A stretch of 64,000 bases of DNA from Comamonas testosteroni TK102 (GCF_000739375.1 NZ_CP006704.1:4712001-4776000); one strand, 5' to 3'. Shown: positions 16,082 through 24,764, counted from the stretch's first letter. A program made the numbers and translations. Notes: a model not told the origin generated them from the letters alone.

Positions 16082-16663
16082 TCAGCAATCCAGCGCCAAG
16101 GCCCGGCGCCGCGCTGGGCGATCAGCACGAACCAGATAGGCGTCGATGATCGGGCAGCCGCCCAGAAGGGGACGTGCCGTCTCGAACAAGCTCATGAACA
16201 GGATGTCCGCAGCGGTGAAACGCTGGCCGAGCAGGTAGGGGCCGCGCGCCAGCGTGTGCCGGATGTGCTGCATCATGGATTGATTCAGGCCGCACATCGC
16301 GGGATCCTGCGCCAGCAGGCCCTTCCCCTCCATGTAGACCAGGGGCTCAGTCAACCCCACCTGATAGAAGAGCCAGGTGAGATAGGCTCCGCGCAATGCA
16401 TGCCCCCCCGGCACACCCACTTCGGCCTCGGGATGTAGATCGGTCAGGTAAAGCGCAATGGCTGCCGTCTCGGACACCAAATGGCCATCGTGCTCCAGCG
16501 CGGGCGTGAACCCATGCGGATGCGGATTGCGCGGATCAGCTTCGCTGCCATCGTTGCGGGGGTATTTCACCACCACAACCTCCCGCTCCGTGCCCAACTC
16601 CTCCAGCAGCCACAGAATGCGCGCCGAATTGGAGCCTGGTGCGTGGTAAAGCTTCAGCATCAT
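16082..16663 (-). CDS. Glutathione S-transferase
   Basis: A 193-residue GST. The N-terminal thioredoxin-like domain has M-L-K-L-Y-H-A-P-G-S-N-S-A-R with serines at the glutathione-activating position, G-F-T-P-A-L for cis-proline, and S-E-T-A-A-I for gamma-glutamyl binding. The C-terminal helical domain contains F-T-A-A-D-I-L-F with the N-capping box. The C-terminus is slightly short and ends R-A-L-A-L-D-C. A run of seven C at 16403-16409 lies in frame here, in contrast to the shifted runs elsewhere. It lies between an MFS gene and folM and may detoxify electrophilic intermediates. Confidence 0.9.
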   Translation of the reverse strand: MMLKLYHAPGSNSARILWLLEELGTEREVVVVKYPRNDGSEADPRNPHPHGFTPALEHDGHLVSETAAIALYLTDLHPEAEVGVPGGHALRGAYLTWLFYQVGLTEPLVYMEGKGLLAQDPAMCGLNQSMMQHIRHTLARGPYLLGQRFTAADILFMSLFETARPLLGGCPIIDAYLVRADRPARRRALALDC

Positions 16664-16728
16664 GTGTCCTTGTAGCGAGATAGGTAAAGTGATCGGCGCC
16701 TGAACAAGACAGCGTCATCGCCCTTTTT

Positions 16729-17925
16729 TCAGTGGTGCCTGGCCTGGGCCGGCAACCCGAAAGCCGCCCAGGCACCTACAGAGAGCGCCGCACCGGTCAT
16801 CCAGAACACCGGGGCGACACCCAGCGCGGCGCCGGCGGCGCCAAAACCCAAAGGCATGACCAATGTGGAGAAATGGATGACGGTGGACCGCAGCCCAAGA
16901 GCCTCTCCCTGACGCTCCGGCGGTGCAAAGGTGTGCAGGCTGGACATGACCGCGGGCTGGATGGCCCCCAATCCCAGGCCTATGGTGCCGGCGCAGGCCG
17001 CCATGGCCCACACGCTGTCCAACCAGGGATAGAGCAGGAAAACCGATGCCGTCAAGGCCAGCGCACCGGTCATCACCCACCGGGGTTGGAGGCGCTCCGC
17101 CAGAAGGGGGATCACCAGCCGCACGACCGCTGAGGTAACGGCGTAGCTGGCCAGTACAGTGCCGATAGCCGATGCGCTCAAGCCCCGCTCATGGCCCAGA
17201 ATCGGCAAGGCAAAAGCGTGGGCATCCCAACAGACGGCAATCAGCCAATTGATAAAGAACAGCCGCCGAAGATCGCGATCACCCAGCAGATTCCAAGCTT
17301 TCGGGGGAGCCTCAGTCCGTCTCGCAGGCGCCCGAGGCGCCTCGGCTGGGACCCGTGTGGTGGCGAGCAGCGTCCCGAGAGGCAGCAGCGCCAGTCCGAC
17401 GAAAGCCGCGCGGTAGCTCACATGGTCGATCAACATGCCCGCCAGGACTGGTCCAATGAAAGTTGCGATAGACGGCGCGAGTGCCACCCAACTGAAGATC
17501 CGCAGGCGTTCCGCCTCGCCCTGGGCCAGCCGGCCTGCCGTGCGCTGCAGTGAGATCATGCCTACAGCGGAGCCCGCCCCCACCAGGGCTGCAGCACTTC
17601 CCAGAGCCCAGGCATGGGACGCTGAAGCGGCAAGAGCGGCCCCCGCCAACGCCAGCAAGGCACCGATGCGCGTGCCCAGGTGGTACCCCCGGCGATCCAC
17701 CAGACGCCCTGCAGGAATGGCAAGCACAAAGGGGAAGGCGGCAAACAGAGCCATCAGCAACCCGATCACGGCCGGCCCCTGCGCTTCGCTCACTGCCAGC
17801 AGAGGGACGGTCATGCGCATGCCATTGAGGCAGCCATGCAATCCGACCTGCGCAGCGACCAGCGTCAGCAGCGTCCATCCGAAACTGGAACTCCCTCTGC
17901 GTGCCATGGGATCAACCAAGGGCAT
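16729..17925 (-). CDS. MFS transporter (3)
   Basis: A 398-residue MFS protein with about 12 hydrophobic segments and the loop motif G-R-L-V-D-R-R-G-Y-H-L-G-T-R in the first half. Its start overlaps the glutathione peroxidase gene by 14 bases, placing it at the end of the amidohydrolase-to-Gpx operon. Substrate is unknown; export of an intermediate or uptake of the growth substrate are both possible. Confidence 0.88.
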   Translation of the reverse strand: MPLVDPMARRGSSSFGWTLLTLVAAQVGLHGCLNGMRMTVPLLAVSEAQGPAVIGLLMALFAAFPFVLAIPAGRLVDRRGYHLGTRIGALLALAGAALAASASHAWALGSAAALVGAGSAVGMISLQRTAGRLAQGEAERLRIFSWVALAPSIATFIGPVLAGMLIDHVSYRAAFVGLALLPLGTLLATTRVPAEAPRAPARRTEAPPKAWNLLGDRDLRRLFFINWLIAVCWDAHAFALPILGHERGLSASAIGTVLASYAVTSAVVRLVIPLLAERLQPRWVMTGALALTASVFLLYPWLDSVWAMAACAGTIGLGLGAIQPAVMSSLHTFAPPERQGEALGLRSTVIHFSTLVMPLGFGAAGAALGVAPVFWMTGAALSVGAWAAFGLPAQARHH

Positions 17926-18460
17926 CCTCGACAGCCGCGATCAGTCGAGCATCTTCGGGGGCGATGTCGGGAGCGAAGCGGACTACCACGGCGCCGTCAC
18001 GGCCAATCAGGAATTTCTCGAAATTCCACATTACGTCGGCCTCTGCCGTGGGCAGCAGTTGATGCTTGGACAATGTGTCGCGCAGCCGCGGGTCGCCGGA
18101 CGCCACAGCATGTGGCTGCGCAGCGATAAGAGCGGCATAGAGCGGGTGCCTGGGCTCACTGTTGATCCGCAACTTGGCAAAAAGCGGAAAGCTCACGCGG
18201 TAGTTGGTGTCGCAGAAGTCACGGATCTCGTCCTCGCTTCCCGGCTCCTGGCCCGCGAAATCGTTACAGGGAAATCCCAGCACGTGCAGGCCACGGTCAC
18301 GAAAGCGGTCATATAGGGACTGCAGGCCGGAATACTGCGGCGTCAGCCCGCATTGGGACGCCACGTTGACGACCAGCATCACCTGTCCCTTGAAGGGAGC
18401 GAGGCTCGTATCGGAGCCATTCAGGGTCTGAAGGGGAATGTCGAAGATCGATGTGCTCAA
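17912..18460 (-). CDS. Glutathione peroxidase (Cys type)
   Basis: A 182-residue thiol peroxidase of the GPx family. It has N-V-A-S-Q-C-G-L-T-P-Q-Y with the peroxidatic cysteine (about residue 37) in place of selenocysteine, F-P-C-N-D-F-A-G-Q-E-P-G with the catalytic Gln and a candidate resolving Cys, and W-N-F-E-K-F-L with the catalytic Trp and Asn. It reduces hydrogen or organic peroxides. Placement inside a catabolic operon, with four-base overlap to the AhpD-like gene, suggests defence against peroxides released by uncoupled oxygenases. Confidence 0.93.
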   Translation of the reverse strand: MSTSIFDIPLQTLNGSDTSLAPFKGQVMLVVNVASQCGLTPQYSGLQSLYDRFRDRGLHVLGFPCNDFAGQEPGSEDEIRDFCDTNYRVSFPLFAKLRINSEPRHPLYAALIAAQPHAVASGDPRLRDTLSKHQLLPTAEADVMWNFEKFLIGRDGAVVVRFAPDIAPEDARLIAAVEDALG

Positions 18461-18990
18461 GGTGATACCTCCTGATAGGCTTGTTGGACCAAGGTCATGC
18501 GCCCGCCCGCCAGCATCAAAGCGCAGAACATCTGCAGTTCAACGGTCTCAGCGGTCGAAAAATGCTCTGCCAGCGCAACGAAGTGCCCTTCTCCAACGGC
18601 ATGCGCATCGGTCGCGAACAGCTCGGCATATGCCAACGCGGCGCGCTCGGCAGGCGCGAAGTGGTCGCTATCGATCCGTTGGCAGTTCAGGGCCTCAAGG
18701 TCCTGCGCGTCCACACGATCGCTTTTGCGTGCCAATTGGCAGGCTTGGCATTGGGTGATGCTGGCGATGCGCAGCCGCACCAGTTCCCGCAGCCGCCCGT
18801 CCAGCACGCCATGGTTGTGGAACTGGTCCAGCAGCGCCAGCCATGCCAGCGCGGCCTGTGGCCGGTGGGCCCAGACCTGCACCGGCACGGTGGAACTGAG
18901 CATGCGTGTCTCGACGCCCCGCCGCACGGCCTGATCCAGCGGCTCAGGAAAATCGGCCAGCGGCACCAGCGGCAGGCGCGCCATGGTCAC
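18457..18990 (-). CDS. Carboxymuconolactone decarboxylase/AhpD-family protein
   Basis: A 177-residue AhpD-like protein. The central helix has the redox pair C-Q-A-C followed by Q-L-A-R-K (T-Q-C-Q-A-C-Q-L-A-R), the C-x2-C arrangement of AhpD. The E of R-E-L-V-R-L and downstream residues fit the proton-relay region. It may be a peroxidase partner or hydroperoxide reductase. Its end overlaps the Gpx start, and its start overlaps the thiolase end, each by four bases. Pairing of two peroxide-related genes in tandem supports an antioxidant function, though carboxymuconolactone-like decarboxylation cannot be excluded. Confidence 0.85.
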   Translation of the reverse strand: MTMARLPLVPLADFPEPLDQAVRRGVETRMLSSTVPVQVWAHRPQAALAWLALLDQFHNHGVLDGRLRELVRLRIASITQCQACQLARKSDRVDAQDLEALNCQRIDSDHFAPAERAALAYAELFATDAHAVGEGHFVALAEHFSTAETVELQMFCALMLAGGRMTLVQQAYQEVSP

Positions 18991-20162
18991 AGCCGCTCGA
19001 TAAGGGTGGCAGTACCCATGCCGCCGGCGCAGCAGATCGCCTGCAGCGCGTAACGTCCGCCTCGGCGCTCCAGTTCGTGCAGCATCGTCGTCATGATGCG
19101 CGCTCCGCTCGCCCCCAAGGGATGCCCCAGCGCGATGGCACCGCCATTGACGTTCAAACGCTCGGAAGACACGCCCAGCTCTTTCATCCAGACCAGTGGA
19201 ACCGAAGCAAACGCCTCGTTGATCTCGAAGAGGTCGATGTCGTCCAAGGTGAGTCCTGCCTGCGCCAGCACTTTGCGAGTGGCTGCGATCGGCCCGGTCA
19301 GCATCAGAGTGGGATCGGAACCCACCGTGGTCATAGCGAGAATGCGCGCGCGGGGCTTAAGGCCCAGCGACCGGGCCTTGGCAGAGGACATTAGCAGTAG
19401 ACCCGCCGCCCCATCGGATATCTGCGAGGAGTTCCCGGCAGTCAGGCGCCCATCCGTTCGGAAGCTGGTTTTGAGGGTCGCCAGCTTTTCGACGGCTGTA
19501 CCGGGGCGGATCGTTTCGTCCACGCAGAACAAGTGCGCCTCGCCCTCCACGCTCTTCTCGCGCACCTGCATCACCGGCACCGGCACGATTTCTCTCTCGA
19601 AATGACCGGCCGAGGCAGCCGCGCAAGCGCGCCGATGGCTTTCCGCAGCAAACGCATCGAGGTCGTCGCGGCTCAACTCCCATTGGTCGCACAGGCGCTC
19701 GGCCGCTTCACCCTGGCTCGTCATTTCATAGCGCTCAGCGACCATCCAGCCAAAGGCTTCCCCATGGATGCTTCGGTTGCTGCCCATGGGCACCCGGCTC
19801 ATGTTCTCGGCACCGCCCGCCACGACCACCTCGGCCGACCCGAAAGCAATCAGGCCCACAGCCACGTGAACGGCCTCCTCCCCCGAGCCGCATTTACGAT
19901 CGATCGTCAAGCCGGGAATCGTGCAGGGCCAGCCGGCCCCCAGCAGTGCCGTGCGCGCGATATTGGCCGACTGCTCGCCGACCTGGGTGACGCAGCCGAA
20001 GATGACGTCATCCACCAATTCTGGCTCAAGCCCCGAACGGGTGATGAGCTCGTCCAGGACGATGGCACCCAGGTGATCGGCGCGCACGGACGCCAGGCTG
20101 CCTTTGAATTTCCCGACGGGCGTGCGAACCGCGCCGACGATCACTACATCCGGGCGGCTCAC
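18987..20162 (-). CDS. Thiolase (acetyl-CoA acyltransferase)
   Basis: A 391-residue thiolase, the usual family length. It shows the N-terminal V-I-V-G-A-V-R-T-P-V-G-K-F, nucleophilic Cys in D-R-K-C-G-S-G-E-E-A (about residue 88), catalytic His in G-G-A-I-A-L-G-H-P-L-G-A-S-G, and second Cys in I-C-C-A-G-G-M-G. It cleaves 3-ketoacyl-CoA. I chose the GTG at 20162 because it overlaps the upstream stop (GTGA) and gives a standard N-terminus; the long upstream frame is antisense-like. It belongs to the tightly overlapped (-) beta-oxidation operon. Confidence 0.93.
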   Translation of the reverse strand: MSRPDVVIVGAVRTPVGKFKGSLASVRADHLGAIVLDELITRSGLEPELVDDVIFGCVTQVGEQSANIARTALLGAGWPCTIPGLTIDRKCGSGEEAVHVAVGLIAFGSAEVVVAGGAENMSRVPMGSNRSIHGEAFGWMVAERYEMTSQGEAAERLCDQWELSRDDLDAFAAESHRRACAAASAGHFEREIVPVPVMQVREKSVEGEAHLFCVDETIRPGTAVEKLATLKTSFRTDGRLTAGNSSQISDGAAGLLLMSSAKARSLGLKPRARILAMTTVGSDPTLMLTGPIAATRKVLAQAGLTLDDIDLFEINEAFASVPLVWMKELGVSSERLNVNGGAIALGHPLGASGARIMTTMLHELERRGGRYALQAICCAGGMGTATLIERL

Positions 20163-21064
20163 AGCACGCTCGCTTTCAGACCGGAGCCAGGTATGCGCTG
20201 GCCTTTTACGTCGTACTGGTACACCCCCGCACCTGTCTTGCGCCCATGGCGGCCGGAGGCCACCATCTTGATGATCAGAGGACAGGGACGGAACTTGTCG
20301 CCCAGTGTCGAATGCAGGTAACGCAGCACCGACAGCCGGGTATCCCATCCGGTCAGGTCACCCAGTTCCAGGGGGCCCATCGGATGGTTGAAGCCCATGC
20401 GCAGCGCGGTGTCGATATCCTCGGCAGTGGCCACGCCCTCCTGCAGCATCCACATCGCTTCGTTGCCCAGCATGGCCGACATTCGGCTGGTGGTCAGGCC
20501 TGGGGATTCGTTGACGGTGATCGATATCTTGCCCAGCGCGTCGCTGTATTCACGGGTCTTTGCCACGGTCTCGTCGCTGGTGGCGATGCCGCGCACCAGC
20601 TCGACCAACTTCATCTTGTGCACCGGGTTGAAGAAGTGCATGCCCACCACCCGTTCAGGCTGGAGCACGGCCGTGGCAATCTCGGTCACGCTCAGTGCGG
20701 AGGTGTTCGTGGCGATGATGGCGTCGGGCAGCATGTGGGCCGCGGCCGTGGACACCACCTGCTTCTTCACCGCGATGTTCTCGGTGACGGTCTCGACCAG
20801 CAGTGCGGCCCCCGCGGATGCGGCAGCGAGATCGGCTTGCGTCGTGAGCCTGGATTTCGCTGCCTCGGCCACTGCCGCGTCGAGCTTGCCTAGGCGAACA
20901 CCGTCGTCCAAGATCTTGGCCACGGCGGCGAGAGCCTTGGCGGCCGCGGCCTCGTTGCTATCCACCAGCACGGTGGTGAAACCGGAACTGGCGAAGGCAT
21001 GGGCGATGCCGGTTCCCATCAGGCCGCCGCCGACGACGACCACTTTGTTTTGCGTAATGCTCAT
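20159..21064 (-). CDS. 3-hydroxyacyl-CoA dehydrogenase
   Basis: A 301-residue soluble monofunctional dehydrogenase of the Hbd/PaaH type. It has the Rossmann motif V-V-G-G-G-L-M-G-T-G-I-A-H (about residues 10-22), an acidic residue at the second strand end (L-V-D-S-N) for NAD, T-N-T-S-A-L-S, and the H of M-H-F-F-N-P-V-H-K-M as the catalytic histidine with the E of the partner region. It oxidises L-3-hydroxyacyl-CoA to the 3-keto form, feeding the thiolase encoded next, with which it shares a GTGA overlap. Confidence 0.94.
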   Translation of the reverse strand: MSITQNKVVVVGGGLMGTGIAHAFASSGFTTVLVDSNEAAAAKALAAVAKILDDGVRLGKLDAAVAEAAKSRLTTQADLAAASAGAALLVETVTENIAVKKQVVSTAAAHMLPDAIIATNTSALSVTEIATAVLQPERVVGMHFFNPVHKMKLVELVRGIATSDETVAKTREYSDALGKISITVNESPGLTTSRMSAMLGNEAMWMLQEGVATAEDIDTALRMGFNHPMGPLELGDLTGWDTRLSVLRYLHSTLGDKFRPCPLIIKMVASGRHGRKTGAGVYQYDVKGQRIPGSGLKASVL

Positions 21065-21085
21065 GTACTGTCTCTCCCTGATTGC

Positions 21086-21932
21086 TTATTGGGCCACCGT
21101 GACGATGTTGCGCAGCAGACCGATGCCCGGAATCTCGGCTTCCACCACATCACCGGGCTTGAGAAACTTGCCAGAACCCTGCCCCGTGCCAGCCGGTGAG
21201 CCTGTGAACATGACATCGCCGCTCTCGAAGCGCGAACGCTCGTCCACGAACTTCACCAGCTCCGCGACATCCCAGGTCATCTCGGCCGTGTCGCCGTCCT
21301 GGCGAATTTCCCCATTCACGCGCAGCAGCAGACGCAGCGACAGCTTGCCCTCGTGCGCAAATTCATCGCGCGTCACGATCCAGGGGCCGAGGCCCGTGGT
21401 CTGGTCGCCGCTCTTGGCCGCAAACAGATCCATTCCGACACCGGGGGGGGCCACTGCGCTGCAGATCGCGTGAGCTCACGTCGTTGCCCACGGTGTAGCC
21501 CAGCACGCTGGAGATCGGATCACCGCGGTTAACCACGTCGCCGATCACCGCCACGAGTTCCACCTCGTGGTCCAGCTCCTGGGTCAAGGGCGGATAGCGC
21601 AATGCATCGTGGGCCCCGATGAGCGCGCCGTAGGCCTTCAAGAAGGCAATGGGCTGGTTATGGCTCTTGATGCCGAAGTCGGCCGCAAGATGTTTGGCAT
21701 AGTTGGCCCCAGCCACCACCACCCGGTTGGTTTTTTCGACCGGAGGCAAAAGCCTCACCGAATCGATAGCCCGCGCCGCGCCGCTGAACCGCAGTGCGGA
21801 AGCCCCTTCTCCGCGCGTGATTGCCGGCCCCCAATCAGGAACTCCACCCTCAATCGGGCGCAGCTCGCCGCGCTCGGTATCCACCAGCGCCCAAAACGGC
21901 GCCCCGCCATCGGAGCAGCGTGCGAACTTCAT
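21086..21932 (-). pseudogene. FAH-family hydrolase (1), split by one extra base in a G8/C8 run
   Basis: Two frames together make a fumarylacetoacetate-hydrolase-family protein of about 281 residues. The first (from ATG 21932, M-K-F-A-R-C-S) reaches Y-T-V-G-N-D-V-S-S-R-D-L-Q-R-S-G-P-P; the second resumes G-V-G-M-D-L-F-A-A-K-S-G and continues through L-G-P-W-I-V-T-R-D-E-F and V-M-F-T-G-S-P-A-G-T-G. The metal-binding E-x-E is visible (D-H-E-V-E-L-V-A-V). Reading the run at 21443-21450 as seven bases rather than eight restores one frame, and the total span is 847 bases (3n+1). The four-base overlap with the amidohydrolase is intact, arguing for recent or artefactual breakage. The likely role is hydrolysis of a C-C bond or hydration in the pathway. 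Confidence 0.82.
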
Positions 21933-23005
21933 GCGGCAGCCTTCACTGCGGGCTTGCCCAGCTTGGCCGGATCCAGGTGCAGCAGCTCGCACGCATTCTT
22001 CCAGCGAATCTTCTGCAGATCGTCGTCCGACAGCCGCAGGCCATCGGTCAGATCGTGGCGAACGGCATCGCTGCCGCCGAAGTTGCTGCCATACAGAACG
22101 CGATCGGCACCGATGATGTCGACCAGCGCCTGGCGCATTGGTACCTCGTGCAGTTCCACGTCGAACCAGAAGTTCTTCAGATACTCCTCGACCGGCTTCT
22201 TGTTGAACGCGACGTCGAGATTGCGGTTGGTTTGAGCCAGGCGACCGAGCTGGTACGGGATATACCCGCCACCATGGGTGATGTAGACCTTGAGGTTTGG
22301 GAAGCGATCCAGAACGCCGCCATTGATCAGGTACCAGAAAAAGCGCGTTTCGTCGTAGTTCATGCCGACGATGGCCGTGGTTTCGTACTGGTCATGATCG
22401 GCCTGCATGCCCCAGGTGACCGACTGGTTGTAGCCGTGGATGAAGATCGGCAGATCGAGGTCGCACATCGTTTTCCAGACGACATCAAGCTGCGGAGAAT
22501 CCGCCTCCAGCCCGCCGAAGTTCGCCCCGCCAGCGACCAGTCCCTTGGCGCCGAGCTCGGTACAGGCGCGGCGGATTTCCTTCGCCGCATCGTGCGGCGC
22601 ATTCAGCGGCGCATGAGCCCAGAACATCAGGCGATCCGGCGCTGCCGAGCAGTAGTCGGCCAGGATGTCGTTGACCTTGGTGGCGAAGCGCACCGAGAAC
22701 TCGGGATCGGCCCAGTACATGTAGCAGTGCGAAGGCACCGACAGCACCTGCGCATTCTGCCCCGCGGCATCCATGCCATTGAGGCGGCTCTTCGGATCCG
22801 CCCAGCGGGCCATGTATTCCTCGACGCTCGGCCCTTTTCCAGCGCGGACTGCGGCCTTGCGTTCGGGCGAACCCAGGCGCAGCACCCAGTGGCCAACGCG
22901 AAGCTTGACGTCGCCATCCGGGTGGCGTTCAAAGAACGGCCCCCAAAACGGATGCTGGTTGTAGTACCCCGGTAGCGGGGCATGGGCGTGGAGGTCGATC
23001 AGCAT
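21929..23005 (-). CDS. Amidohydrolase_2 / ACMSD-type decarboxylase or hydrolase (1)
   Basis: A 358-residue metal-dependent amidohydrolase-fold protein. It has the N-terminal H-x-H motif (M-L-I-D-L-H-A-H-A), H-G-Y-N-Q-S in the barrel, T-H-G-G-G for the next metal or catalytic His, and L-Y-G-S-N-F-G-G near the last strand where the family usually has an Asp (S-D follows shortly). Members of this group include aminocarboxymuconate-semialdehyde decarboxylase and vinylogous decarboxylases. ATG 23005 was chosen over GTG 23029 because it starts the conserved motif. It leads the (-) operon of FAH, HBDH and thiolase, and is paralogous to the gene at 33.5-34.5 kb. Confidence 0.87.
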   Translation of the reverse strand: MLIDLHAHAPLPGYYNQHPFWGPFFERHPDGDVKLRVGHWVLRLGSPERKAAVRAGKGPSVEEYMARWADPKSRLNGMDAAGQNAQVLSVPSHCYMYWADPEFSVRFATKVNDILADYCSAAPDRLMFWAHAPLNAPHDAAKEIRRACTELGAKGLVAGGANFGGLEADSPQLDVVWKTMCDLDLPIFIHGYNQSVTWGMQADHDQYETTAIVGMNYDETRFFWYLINGGVLDRFPNLKVYITHGGGYIPYQLGRLAQTNRNLDVAFNKKPVEEYLKNFWFDVELHEVPMRQALVDIIGADRVLYGSNFGGSDAVRHDLTDGLRLSDDDLQKIRWKNACELLHLDPAKLGKPAVKAAA

Positions 23006-23136
23006 AGTGATTCTTTCAGGTTCAAGCACGGCCTCAAGGCCCGTGCAGATGTCGTTCGCGTGCTATTGAAGCAGTGACAACCGTCGAAAATCCGGCATGC
23101 GCTTGCACTGCATCAACGCAATATTAATCACAAAAT

Positions 23137-23151
23137 GAAATTCTGTTCAAG
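23137..23151 (-). promoter_or_regulatory. TGAACA-type motif upstream of amidohydrolase (1)
   Basis: On the minus strand this reads CTTGAACAGAATTTC, about 135 bases upstream of the amidohydrolase start, in AT-rich DNA. Closely matching sequences lie in three other divergent or upstream regions of the island (26181, 43446, 60058). A shared regulator-binding site is inferred. Confidence 0.4.
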
Positions 23152-23222
23152 TTATCGCAAGCACTGAGGTAGCGACATAGCCGCGATTGACCCCCTAAAG
23201 ACGGTCTTGCATAGGGATCTTT

Positions 23223-23315
23223 GTGTACAAACATCTGCTCGTCGCCTTGGAAAACACCCCTCTGGGAATGAAGACCGTCAGCGTGTCGAAGGCACGATGC
23301 TCAACGCGGCACTGA
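23223..23315 (+). pseudogene. Possible UspA-family N-terminal remnant
   Basis: A 30-codon frame from GTG 23223 begins V-Y-K-H-L-L-V-A-L-E-N-T, which resembles the first strand of universal stress proteins (usually M-Y-K-H-I-L-V-A-x-D). It then loses similarity and stops. Only about 12 residues support the call, so this is weak. It immediately precedes the hemerythrin relic. Confidence 0.3.
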
Positions 23316-23713
23316 TGTGGCAAATGATCGGCTACCTGCGCTAATGTCCGACGACACTGCACAACCCCAAAGAAGAGGCATTCGCCTTTCGCTTGCTCAG
23401 GCTATGCACGAGCGAGCACAACGCGGTGCTGGACAAACTCGAACAGAAGCATGTGCTGGAAAACACCTTGATCGATGCCTTGTCCACCGCCCTGGCCCGG
23501 CACGTGGATGAAGATGCAGAAGACGCCACAGTCACATTCACCGCCGCCGGCCCGCGCCTCAGCGGTGCGGCCTAGGAGCAAATGTCCTTGAAGGAAAGCG
23601 CCATTCTCCCGACAACTCGCCGTCACCTGGTCAACACCGACTGGTCAGAGGTCTACAAAGCCTTTTCCGCTCACCAAGCCCCCTACTCAATCACTCCCCC
23701 GAGATACCGATGA
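23297..23713 (+). pseudogene. Degenerate hemerythrin HHE-domain gene with two in-frame stops
   Basis: One continuous frame carries a recognisable HHE hemerythrin interrupted by TAA (23342-23344) and TAG (23573-23575). The pieces are M-W-Q-M-I-G-Y-L-R, then P-T-T-L-H-N-P-K-E-E-A-F-A-F-R-L-L-R with a characteristic H-x-P-K-E-E, then S-E-H-N-A-V-L-D-K-L-E, and finally K-E-S-A-I-L-P-T-T-R-R-H-L, the E-x3-L-P-x-A-x-R-H-L type ending. HHE proteins bind a di-iron centre. The conserved frame with scattered stops means recent decay, or less likely recoding. No intact copy of this subtype is in the window; the bacteriohemerythrin at 42.2 kb is a different type. Confidence 0.6.
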
Positions 23714-23738
23714 GGCAATTGTTCACACGCATTGCAAT

Positions 23739-23761
23739 AAAAAGCGCCCGCCCCGCGCGCC
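23739..23761 (-). terminator. Weak candidate terminator for the TetR gene (2)
   Basis: Read on the minus strand, a GC-rich GCGC...GCGC hairpin is followed by five T, shortly after the stop of the TetR gene at 23794. The stem is short and the loop GC-rich, so the call is tentative. Confidence 0.3.
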
Positions 23762-23793
23762 AGGACAGGCAAGTGCCACTGCCGCAGGTCGAA

Positions 23794-24573
23794 TCACCGT
23801 CTTGCGCGGGGTGGCGCGCCCGTAGCCAAGGATTCCACCATCCGTCCAATGCGCCGGGGCAGCGTCTTGCGATCAGCATCGCCCGGCACCAACAGTTCGC
23901 TGAGCACATAACGAATCACAAGCTCACAGACAAGCTCTCGGTCCAGCTTGATGCCAAAACGCATCTCCCAGCTATCAAAAACAATCCCCAGAACATCCTG
24001 AAACCTGACCACTGAATCGTGGAAGATGCGACGAAAGAAGCCGAAGGCATATTCTGGTGCAGCGACCAGTAGCCGACGCGCACGGCCGTGCTCCAGGTAG
24101 TGATCCAGATAGCGAATCAGCGCAGCGAAACGCTCATCGGGATCTTGGTAGGGCAGGACGGCCTCTGCCAGCGAAATATGGAATTGCTCGCGTTTATGAC
24201 GAGCAAACGCATCCAGCAGTTCATCCTGAGACGCGAAATAGCGATAAAACGTTCCCCGAGCAATACCAGCCTCTCGGCAGACATCGAGTATTGAGATCCG
24301 CTCAGCGCCAGATTGCAGCACGATGTTCTCGGTGACCATTAGGATGTTCGCGATCGTTTGTTCGGACCGTCGATTGCTACGCCCGCGGCGCACGCCAACC
24401 GCCCCCGTCTCTGCAACCACCTGACTCTTCTTCTCCACCACGGAGAGAGTCTCGGGGGGTCGCGTCACAACAGGCGCTGCAACGCCACGATCCACGGCCC
24501 TACGACGGGGCTTGCCAACGGTTTCCTGTGCGACTGCGACTTGTTTGTTCTTTCTTTTGAGGGTCATTTCCAT
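23794..24573 (-). CDS. TetR/AcrR-family transcriptional regulator (2), long N-terminal extension
   Basis: A 259-residue regulator. The helix-turn-helix is unusually far from the start (about residues 95-115): I-L-D-V-C-R-E-A-G-I-A-R-G-T-F-Y-R-Y-F. It is preceded by about 65 residues rich in Lys, Arg, Val and Pro (K-R-K-N-K-Q near the start; R-R-G-R-S-N-R-R just before the domain), which may add nonspecific DNA contact. The C-terminal domain is full length. ATG 24573 or 24567 could start it. A perfect palindrome lies about 80 bases upstream. It probably controls part of the island; the inducer is unknown. Confidence 0.9.
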   Translation of the reverse strand: MEMTLKRKNKQVAVAQETVGKPRRRAVDRGVAAPVVTRPPETLSVVEKKSQVVAETGAVGVRRGRSNRRSEQTIANILMVTENIVLQSGAERISILDVCREAGIARGTFYRYFASQDELLDAFARHKREQFHISLAEAVLPYQDPDERFAALIRYLDHYLEHGRARRLLVAAPEYAFGFFRRIFHDSVVRFQDVLGIVFDSWEMRFGIKLDRELVCELVIRYVLSELLVPGDADRKTLPRRIGRMVESLATGAPPRARR

Positions 24574-24652
24574 GCTTTCTGAGGTTCAGTGAGAGATCCG
24601 GCTGGCGGAGAGGCGACCAAGGGTTTACGCGCACGCTCGATAAAAAATCTAC

Positions 24653-24667
24653 ATTTAGAATCTAAAT
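24653..24667. promoter_or_regulatory. 15-bp palindrome upstream of TetR gene (2)
   Basis: ATTTAGA-A-TCTAAAT is a perfect seven-base-arm inverted repeat, 80 bases upstream of the TetR start and in AT-rich DNA. The string CATTTAGAATC recurs upstream of the DUF1302 gene at about 60018, and a related TTAGATTCTAA occurs at 31827. Autoregulation and control of other promoters are inferred. Confidence 0.5.
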
Positions 24668-24764
24668 CTCCATATGAAATTTCTTGCATTATTCGGTGTG
24701 GCGTGGAGAGTTTTACATGGCCAGAATCCGCAATCCCGACACGTGACCCCCCGGTCAATCAAAT

